Shown here: piece after piece, positions 52,657-62,095 of the stretch
Position numbering within the stretch: position 1 is the first letter of the stretch
Layout of the letters: each line of letters begins with the position of its first letter
From: Candidatus Omnitrophota bacterium
GTDB taxonomy: Bacteria > Omnitrophota > Gorgyraeia > 2-01-FULL-45-10
Length of the DNA stretch: 62,095 bases
Direction: 5' to 3'
NCBI GenBank assembly: GCA_026387175.1
Contig: JAPLME010000010.1
Location: forward strand, 1-62,095
Made by a program: the position numbers and the translations under genes
The notes under the pieces: generated by a model
Databases searched by the model: none
What the model saw: the letters and a program-made list of their open reading frames with translations, nothing else
What the model was told of the DNA's origin: nothing

Positions 52657-55600
52657 CTATGTAGACACTATAAGAGGCCTCTCAGGCACTACCAAGGTCA
52701 CCACTAAAGCCGCTGACGGCTCATTCGAGGAGTATCAGGTAGTTACCGCCATGGATAAGGACGGCCATGCGGCTACTAAAGCCAAAGACGCTTATGACGC
52801 CTGGGGTAACGCGCTCTACCAGAAGGTAGAGGCCTATTCCGATACCCCGGAAAATAATGGCAATCTCTTATCAGTCAAATCCATAGCTAACACATACGCG
52901 GGAGTCAACGCATTGCTCGGTCGCACCAATACCACCGATGTCATCACAACTGCCTCTGACGGCACCTTCGCCGAGCACCAGTTCGTGACGACAACAAGCT
53001 ATGACAACCTGGGTAACGCCATAAACCAGACCGTTGAGGCCTACTCCGATACCACTAGAAACCCGGCTAGCCTCCTCTCATTTAAGGACATAACCAACAC
53101 ATATGACAACAAGATCTACGCCATAAGAGGCCTTGCCACTAAGACCGACGTCACCACCTACGCCGATATCGCCAAGACCATATTCGCCGAACACCAGTTC
53201 GTTGAGACATCCACATATGACGACTGGGGTAATGCGACTTTACAGACAGTTACCGCGAAGAACGCTTCCGGAACAGTCTTAAGCGTAAAGACGATCGAGA
53301 CTACTACCAAGGTCACCACTAAAGCCGCTGACGGCTCATTCGAGGAGTATCAGGTAATCGAGACATCCAGCTACGACAACTGGGGTAACGCGACTTCGCA
53401 GACGGTTACGGCCATGAACAAAGACGACGTTGTGTTGAGTGTCAAGGTCATAAACACCACTTATCTTAACGTCTTAAGAGGCCTCGCCGGCATAACCGAT
53501 GTCGTCACCTATGACAAGGCCGATCCCTTGACACGGACATTTGTCGAACACCAGATAGTGAAAACCGCCAGCTACGACGACTGGGGCAATGCCACCGAAC
53601 AGACAGTTGCGGCATACTTCGATGCTTCTGAAGCCGATGATAAGCTCCTCTCGATCAAAGGTATAACAAACACATATTCCGGAGTATATGCCCTGCGCGG
53701 CCTATCCGATACCACCGATGTTACCACCTACGCCGATATCAATAAGAAGATATTCGTCGAACATCAGCTTGTAGCGACATCCAGCTACGACGCCTGGGGT
53801 AATGCGACTTCGCAGACAGTGACGGCCAAGGACGGATTCGGGACCGTCTTAAGCGTCAAAACGATCGTCACCAGCTACGTTGATCCCATAAAAGGCTACG
53901 CCGCTATCGGTGATGTAACGATATGGAGCCCAAGCAGCACAACTAACGCTGACGGGAGCATTACGACATCTAATATCTTTGTCGATCAGCAGGTTGTCCA
54001 CTATGTGAAGTATGACGACTGGAGTAACTCTACTGAGCAGACAGTTGAAACGTTTGACAAAGACCATAAACTTTTAGGGTCAAAAGATATTACGATCGAG
54101 TACAATACCGATTCCGCTCGTTATAACAGGCAGGCCGACCTGATGAGGACTAAGAATTACACTGCCGATCATACGCTATTCCGTGAAGAGATAGTTGAAT
54201 ATACGCCCTATCAGGCACCCGATGGCACAACCGTTAATGCTTATGACATATGGGGTAATTCACTACATCAGACCATCACCCGCAAAGATGAAACAGGCGC
54301 GGTTCTTGATAAAAAGGATATTATCAGCACATATTCAGGCGTCAATGTGTTGAGGTCTCTGGCCGACACGTCCTCGATAAAGAACTTTACCCCGGACGGT
54401 ATTACGCTTCTGAGAGAACAATTCGTCGATTACCGAAGTTATGATGCCGATGGAAATATCACGGAAGAGAAAGAGTATGACTCTTATGGAAATGCGCTTC
54501 ATCAACGGATAACTGAGTATGATGGCTCCCATGTCATGATCGGATATAAGGAGATCGCAAACGTTTATGCTGTCGCTTCGTGGGCGCTTCGGGGATGGGC
54601 TTCACATTCCGATATTAACTCATATACGGATTCTTCAAAAGAGAAATTATTTATCGAATATCAATCGGTCGATTACAAACCTTATCAGGCACCCGATGGC
54701 ACAATCATTGATGCCTATGATGCTTATGGCAATGTTCAGAGCCAGAGCACTACTCTTTATCGATATAATCTCGACGGCGCGCTGGTGGTGGTTAACTATA
54801 AAGAGATGGTGAATAAGTATGATGAACCGACTGGTTCATGGGCCGCGAAAGGATGGGCCGTTACATCCATCATTACCGCATACAAAGATGTTGATAAGAC
54901 GCTGTTCATCAATGAACAGGAAGTCAAATACATCGCCTATAACACGTACGGTGATGCCCTTGAGCAGCATATCACTACCACTATTAAGGATGAGGCAGGC
55001 AATCGTTTTGTTTCAGGTTATATGGAAACATTCAGTAGAGAGTTTGATCAAAATCATAATGTGACAAACCAGAAGATCATTAACTACCAGCCCCTAGATA
55101 ATACCGGCGGACAAAAAGTTATAATTGATATCCAGGAGATAAGGACGCGTCTTTATGATGCGCATAATAATGCTCTTGAGCAGGTGGTAGCTTCTTATGG
55201 CAAGCTAAGCGAGGTCACTAATGAGGTAGATACGACAAGCTTACTCGATTGTAAATACATTACGACTGAGGCGGTCGATCGTTGGGGTAATGCCCTGAAG
55301 AGTGTAACGGAAAAATACCTGGCCGCCACATTGGATGCCAATGGCAAGATCTCCTATTCAGACTTCTCAAATGCTCAAATAACGGTTGCGGGTGAAGTGA
55401 AGGACGGCGTTCTTTTGGCCGGCCCTTATGATGGCCGCTATTATGACGAACAGAATAATGCCAGAATTCTCACAACGTATGAATGGTTTAAGGACCTTGA
55501 TCCAGATAAATATACGCTTTCAATGCTTGATCAGGGTGGCGATGCAAATGGCGCCGGTCAAAAGAAGGTCACTTATAACATTAATTATGACATATCGAAC

Positions 55601-58600
55601 CGGATAAAATTATCCACAGTTATTGCCTATAATTCCAGCCGAGAATTCGTCGACACCCAGATCATCACCTATGGCAACTATGACAAGTTCGATAACTGCC
55701 TTAGCCAGACCATAAATACCTATAACGATATATCTATTACCAATAATAGCTCCATTGAGTCCAAAACGCTAGCCCTTGTAGAGCATAAGACGATCGAGAG
55801 CAAATATTCAGGCCAGGTGGAGGGCGCGGATACTGTAACCATAACAGCGGTGGGGGGCCAGACCTCCTATATTTTCGATAAGTATTCTCTTGAAGGTAAG
55901 GCCTGCAATATCTTTATAAACGGTGACTCCACTACGGATTATACAGTAACCACAAATAGCGATGGCAAGAGCGTTATAACCTTTACCAGTGCCCTGATAG
56001 CGGGTTCTTCCATAGAAGTGAGAGTTAACGACGGCATTGTCAGTGGCGAGGTAGCGGCAAGGCGCGGCAACGCTGTAACTACCACAGTAATGCGCTACAA
56101 GACTATTCCTGCCGATGAAACTGACCTATCGAATCTTATCGAAAAACAGGTAGTTACCACCGACCTTATCGACCGTCAGGGTAACGTGCTTAAGCAGACC
56201 AGCGAGACTTATGTGATGGATAGTACCCTGCAACCCGCAGCGACCGAGCCATCCCTAGCCCGCCGGACGATTAGCGAGAACTTCGACATCGATAACAGAG
56301 GCGACGCCGGCATCCAGCATATACAGTCATGGAAGACTGATAATACCGGCATTCCTGTGGCCTCCAGTTACCAGGTCATCACCAACCGTGTATTTGACGG
56401 AGATCATAATGTTAAGAACCAGAAGGTGCTTAACTATCTTTACAGTGACGATGCCGGTACCATAAAGTACCTATCCGATGTCCAGGAAATACGGACGACC
56501 TATGATAGTCACAACAACGTCCATCAGCAGATTATCGCGTCTTATAGTAAGGCCGATGAACTTGGAAATGCGGTAATAGACAGCTTCCTTGACTGCAAGG
56601 TTATAATAAATGAAGAACCCGACCAGTATGGTAACTTTAAAAAAGTCACCTCCAAGAAGTATCTTAGCGCCGCATTAAATGCTGATGGCACTATCACCTA
56701 CGCAGGCTTTTCTAATGCCCAGGTAATCGTCACGTCGAGCTTCGATGAACGCGGCAACGCTCTTAATCAGACGACTTATGAATGCTTTAAAGACTTTGAT
56801 TCCCTGAAGGAGACATCATATAGCATAGAAAAGCTTGAAGCCGGAGCCACGGATCCTGAAAACACCTATGATGTCGGCCAGAAACGCGTGATCGTAAACG
56901 ATAAATTTGACATATGGGACCATACCAAACTGTCAACTATCACCTCCTACAATTCCAGGAGAGAATTCGTCGATAAACAGATAATTACCTATGTTGACTA
57001 TGATAGATTCGATAACTGCCTTAATCAGATTATAGATACTTATAATGATAAATCCATTACCAATGATAGCTCTGTTGATTCCAAAAAGGCGGCCCTTGTC
57101 GAGCATAAGACTATAGTGAACGATTATTCAAGCAAGGTAGAGGGTGTAGATGTCGTAACCATCACCGCTATAGATGGTGTTTACACGTTCAGTAAATACT
57201 CGCTTGTGGGCAAGACCTACGATATCTACATAAACGGCGAGCTTAAAACCAAAGGTGTCGGTTATGACTATACTGTAGATGAATCCACCGGTGTTATTAC
57301 CTTCACCAATGTTCCAGCGGCAGGATCCTCCATAGAAGTGAGGGTCGTTGAAGGCCCCATGGAAGGCCAGATCGCCGCAAGGCGCGGCAACGCCGTATTC
57401 ACCACAGTAATGCGCTACAGGACTTCCGTAGAGGCGCCTGAGAACCTTATCGAAAAACAGGAAGTCACCACCAACCTTATCGATCACCACGGTAACGTGC
57501 TTAAACAAACCAGCGAGACGTCGGTCATCGATGATACTACAGATCTTCCTATAGATCAGAGACCTCTTATTCTTGCCCGCCGGACGATTAGCGAGAGCTT
57601 CGACATCGATAATAGAGGCGACGCCGGCATTCAGCATGTACAGTCATGTAAGGCCAATAGCGCAGGCGAGTTTATGGCCGTCAGCTACCAGGTCATCACC
57701 AACCGCGTATTTGACGGAGATCATAATGTAAAGAACCAGAAGATCCTTAACTATCTTTACAGAGGTAACGATATTAGCTCCGAGAAGTATCTCTCTGATG
57801 TCCAGGAGATCAGGACGATCTCAAGCGATGTTCATGGTAACGCTCGCGAGCAGATTATCGCGTCTTATAGTAAGGCCGATGAACTTGGAAATGCGGTAAT
57901 GGGCAGCTTCCTTGACTGCAAGGTGATAATCAATGAAGAACCCGACAAGTATGATAACTTTGGAAAAGTCACCTCCAGGAAGTATCTTAGCGCCACATTG
58001 AATGACAAAGGCACGATCACCCCAGAAAACTTCTCTAGCGCTCAGATAATCGTCACAACGAAATTCGACGAACGCGGCAACGCGCTTGAACAGACGACTT
58101 ATGAGTGCTTTAAAGACGCAGGCGCGTATAGCATAGCAAAGCTTGATGCCGGCGCCGCGGATCCTGATAATAACCCCTATGATGTCGGCCAGAAACGTGT
58201 GATCAAGAACTATACTTATGACATATGGGACCACACTAAGTTATCCACTATCATATCCTACAATTCCAGGAGAGAATTCGTTGACACCCAGATAATCACC
58301 TACATCAATTATGACAGGTTCGATAACTGTCTTAATCAGACCATAGATACCTACAATGATATCTCTATCACTAATGATAGTTCTATTGATTCCAAGAAGG
58401 CGGCCCTTGTCGAGCATAAGACTATAGTGAACGATTATTCAAGCAAGGTGGAGGGTGTAGATGTCGTAACCGTCACCGCCAAAGACGGTATATATACCTT
58501 TAGCAAATATTTGATCGGTGACAAGGTCTATGAGGTATATGTAAACGGGGATAAGGTGAATTGTGATATAAACAAAGTCACCGGCATCATGACCTTCGAA

Positions 58601-61600
58601 ACAGCCCCGATAGCGGGCTCTTCCATAGAAGTGAGTGTTGATGAAGGCCTCATGGAAGGCCAGATCGCCGCAAGAAGAGGAAATGCCGTCACTACTACTG
58701 TAACTCGATACAGAGGTACCGGAGAGACCACCGATTGGAAGCTTCTCGAAATTAATGCGAACCTTATCGAACAGCAGGTAGTCACTACCAATCTTATCGA
58801 CCGCCACGGTAACGTGCTTAAACAGACCAGCGAGACGTCGGTTGTCGATGACACTATAGATCTTCCTATGGATCAGAGACCTCTTGTTCTCGCCCGCCGG
58901 ACGATTAGCGAGAGCTTCGACATCGATAGTAGGGGCGATGCCGGCATCCAGCATGTACAGTTGTGGAAGACCAATAGTACCGGCACTCTTGTGGCCTCCA
59001 GCTACCAGGTCATCACCAATCGTTTATTTGACGGAGATCATAACGTTAGGAATCAGAAGGTGCTTAACTATATCTACACTAATGATGCCGGCACCGATAA
59101 GTATCTCTCCGATGTCCAGGAGATCAGGACTATCTCAAGCGATGTCCATGGTAACGCTCACGAGCAGATTATTGCGTCCTATGGCCAGGCTGATGGACTG
59201 GGTAACGCCGTAATAGACAGCTTCCTTGACTGCAAGGTGATAGTTAATGAAGACAGGGACCAGTGGGGTAATGCGAGTATTACAACCATAAGAAAATATT
59301 CCGCGGCAAAGATTGACATCAGCGGCAATATTAAACCTTCCGATTTTGTAAATGCCCAGGTTATAATCGCCGGGACTTTTGACGCCACCACCGGCGCGAT
59401 AAATAGTAAGGGCGCTTATGACGAACGCGGTAACGCGCTTAAGCAGACGACTTATGAATGCTTTAAAGACTTTGATTTGTTGAAGGAGACATCATATAGC
59501 ATAGCAAAGCTTGAAGTCGGCAATGTAAATGATAATCCTTATGATGTAGGCAGAAAGCGCGTGATCACGAACGATCCTTATGACAAATTAGACAGAGTAG
59601 TGGAATCTACTGTAATCTCCTACAATTCCAAAAGAGAGTTCCTGGATACCCAGAAGATATCCTACAAAGAATATGATAAGTTCGATAACTGCCTTAGCCA
59701 GATCGTCTATACCTATAAAAGCGCTACCGAGTTTACAGCGGCTAACCTGATCGAATACAAGACTATAGTGAGCAAATATTCAGGCCAGGTGGAGGGTGCG
59801 GATGTTGTAACCATTACAGCGGCGGGAGGGCAGGCCACCTACATCTTTAATAAATATTCTTTCACCGGCAAGACCTACGAGATCTACGTAAATGGCGAGC
59901 TTAAGATCGAAGGTACCGATTACACTATAAAGAACAATGAAGCCACAAGCGATATAACTTTCCTCGCCCAGTCCATCCCCATAGCGGGCGCTTCCATAGA
60001 AGTAAGGGTCAATGAAGGCCCCATGGACGGCCAGACAGCGGCGAGGCGCGGCAATGCCGTATCCACCACGATAAAGCGCTATACGACTTCCGATCCGTTA
60101 CCTGAGAACCTTATAGAAAAACAGGAGATCACCACAGACTTGATCGACCGCCAGGGTAATGTGCTAAGGCAGACTGCTAAAACTTATGTTGGCGACGACG
60201 GGAGCGAAAAGCTGGCGACGATCAGGGTTTCAGAGAATTTTGACATAGATTACCGGGGAGATGCCAAAATTCAAACAGCCATGACTATGACCACAAATAC
60301 CACCGGTGATCCCAATATCACTTTTGCTTCAGGGTACCAGGTTGTATTTAATAGGGCATTTGACAGTGATCATAATTCCAAGAACCAGAAAAAGCTTAGC
60401 TATATCTTCCTCGACGATGCGGGTCAGAAGATGATATTGACCGATATCCAGGAGGTACGCAACACATCATTTGACACCACAGGTAATGTGCGTGAGCAGT
60501 TTGTGGCTACCTACTCCGATATAGACGCAGCTACGGGGAACGTGGACGAATCGACACAGCTCGATTGCAAGAGAGTGCTTAACCCAGAATTTGATACAGC
60601 GGGAAATTCGCCTAAGACTACCATTTACATATATCAGAATTCATCTTTTGAGGGCGGTTCCATAAAGCCTAACGAGTCTTCGTATTCGAGCACGCGAGTA
60701 GTAATATCAGATAAATTTGACCGGCGCAGAAATACAGAAGACCAGACGGTCTACTTATTCTACGGAGTCATAAAGGATTCCAATGGAGATCTAAAGGATT
60801 ACAATGTCGAGAAGATCAATGCCGCCATGATCGTCTATAACGGATCAGCTCAGGATGACGCAGCTAAAGCCCAATTCTATAACGGCACAGGATTAAATAT
60901 AGATGATATTGGCGGTAAGGAATGGATGACCTGTACGGCCCCATATACAATTCATGACAGGCCCACAGTATCGACAACAATCAGTTATTCATCCGGCTAC
61001 CAATTCATACAGAGAGACGTGACCACATATGACGAATATGAGGAACGATACGGAAATATCAGTAAGATGACCATAGATACCTATGATGCTGAGGTAGGTG
61101 GTAATTTTGTAGAGCGGAAGCAGATCTCGAATACTTACGGTGGTGCGGTAGATATATTGGATGCCAATGGCAATACCACTGCCGGTGATGGTATATTTGC
61201 GGCGAAGCAGGGCGTCGCCACTCACACAACGACGGTCCGCTATCTTGCCCAGGGCATGGCCAAAGAGATAGATCGCCAGGAAGTCTCGACAAAGACGCTT
61301 AACTGGCGCGGCAATGTCATAGACCAGACAGTAACAAACTATGTCATAGATATCAGTGATAATACCGAGAAACTCATAGCAGAGCGCAAAATACATAACA
61401 GCGATATCTCAAATCGCGGCAATGTGGGGCATCAGGAGATCTGGTCTTATGGAACCGACAGCGACTGTGTTGAATTGAAGCTTCTCTCATACAGCATAAC
61501 TACTAATGAAGAGTTCGATTCCGATGGTAATATCCACTTCCGGCAGGTACGTGACTACACTGACGACACTATGGCCTCGCCTATAAGTGTCCAGGAGATA

Positions 61601-62095
61601 AGGAGCAGTCGGTTTAATATGAAGGGCAATGAAACAAGATCCGAAGCGGATACTTATCTCTACGATGCCGATGCCTTGACAAACAAGTATCTCTTCGATA
61701 ACCGCACTTTCAGCGAAAACGAATATGATGGGATACGCAGCGCGTTAAGCCATGCGATAATCACGAGTTATGCCGCGAAGACAGTGATCGCTGGTTCAGA
61801 CGTAGATAATATTAAGGCTGTCACCATGGATGACCTAGTTTGCCTGAAGAAGTCGGTTATTAATAACACCGCCTGGAGCCGTATGAGCCAGGCTACTACA
61901 CAAACGTTGAATAAATTCACTTACGATTCTCTCATAAATGATTTCAGATGGATTTCTGAAACGGCCAGTGCTTATGATTATGAGGTCCACAATTTTGTGA
62001 CCTATAATAAGAGCACTATCACCGTGGCGGCCGACCAGTATGACCAGGTATATAAAGAAAAGCCACCCACGGAAAAACTTATTATAAGTCGCGAG
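52655..62095 (+). CDS. Giant repeat protein, segment 8, runs off the window
   Basis: 3,147 codons without a stop, to the last base. To about 54000 it is still the short-unit array; 54000-55600 is a divergent stretch (DSYGNALHQRITEYDGSHVM). From 55640 to about 61000 come four super-repeats of 1.31-1.36 kb, each with REFVD-x-QIITY, a non-YD module of about 80 residues (FxKY, VNG, DYTV, ITF, AGSSIEVRV), GEVAARRGNAV, NRGDAGIQH and QEIRT. The final 1 kb (RGNVIDQTVTNYVID, YDYEVHNFVTYNKS) has degenerate units. No enzymatic or toxin domain is seen before the edge. Confidence 0.85.
55643..61000 (+). repeat. 1.3-kb coding super-repeats with embedded adhesin-like module
   Basis: The REF landmark is at 55643, 56963, 58274 and 59636 (periods 1320, 1311 and 1362). 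Each copy carries the module at about 55807-56055, 57133-57370, 58444-58670 and 59782-60030. Confidence 0.85.

Larger units (their letters stand above)
46100..54000 (+). repeat. Short coding repeat array of about 220 bases
   Basis: Units of about 205-245 bases with a WGNA landmark (for example at 47799, 48016, 48222, 48414, 48630, 48842, 49056, 49272, 49506 and 49709). About thirty-five units in all. DNA identity between neighbours varies from near-identical to moderate. Confidence 0.85.

Noticed and set aside
46100-54000. CRISPR array
   Set aside because: The repeat units are long, coding, vary gradually and have no constant short repeat with unrelated spacers.
36302-62095. Many open frames on the minus strand across the giant gene
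   Set aside because: They follow the repeat period and mirror the plus-strand codons; they have no ribosome-binding sites or recognisable domains.
36302-62095. RHS/YD-repeat polymorphic toxin
   Set aside because: Unit length, the missing RHS core motif, absence of a toxin tip in the window and absence of an immunity gene speak against it; the end is not visible, so it remains possible.

Overview
The window looks like a chromosomal segment of a Gram-negative-type (diderm) uncultured bacterium, most likely from Omnitrophota or a neighbouring PVC-like lineage. The reasons are its beta-barrel porins of planctomycete/PVC type, lipoproteins, an autotransporter, very many P-II and APC proteins, and a secreted repeat gene of at least 25.8 kb, a habit for which Omnitrophota are known. 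This placement is inference; there is no rRNA or tRNA in the window to prove it.

Layout. 1-8599 is an envelope/secretion block on the plus strand: a metallophosphoesterase cut by the window edge, an outer-membrane transporter-like barrel, a secreted choloylglycine-hydrolase/protein-phosphatase fusion, a small membrane protein behind a structured non-coding stretch, a broken porin at a REP-like palindrome, and an autotransporter with a metallophosphoesterase passenger. 8693-11075 (minus strand) is an alanine unit: an ornithine-cyclodeaminase/alanine-dehydrogenase-like enzyme and an alanine/glycine:cation symporter. 11144-13318 holds homospermidine synthase and a small surface-repeat protein.

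13319-24102 is a nitrogen-acquisition island: a truncated porin, a KimA/APC-type permease, an APC permease fused to a P-II domain, a free P-II protein, the full-length porin paralogue, a 59-residue HTH protein, Amt, GlnK and glutamine synthetase. Three intergenic leaders in this island share one architecture (a hairpin with a conserved loop, a TTACYTGTAT box, a small hairpin, then a terminator-like hairpin built on GTTCC/GGAAC). I regard this as the best candidate for an undescribed regulatory element here.

24269-27449 is a self-contained sulfur detoxification operon: an ArsR-type repressor with a perfect palindrome on its promoter, a four-domain persulfide/rhodanese protein, a TauE/SafE exporter and a DUF1634 protein. 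27549-31432 is a five-gene envelope operon ending in a MacB/Lol-type ABC transporter. 31498-34736 encodes two membrane GT-C glycosyltransferases, then der follows at 34861.

36302 to the window end is one giant secreted repeat protein gene. It is split into eight reading-frame segments. In three cases a perfect repeat of exactly 141 bp (and in a fourth case one of 140 bp) ends precisely at the point where the frame or the repeat unit breaks, which points to assembly joins, not to real gene decay. If so, the gene is a single open frame of more than about 8,600 codons that runs out of the window.
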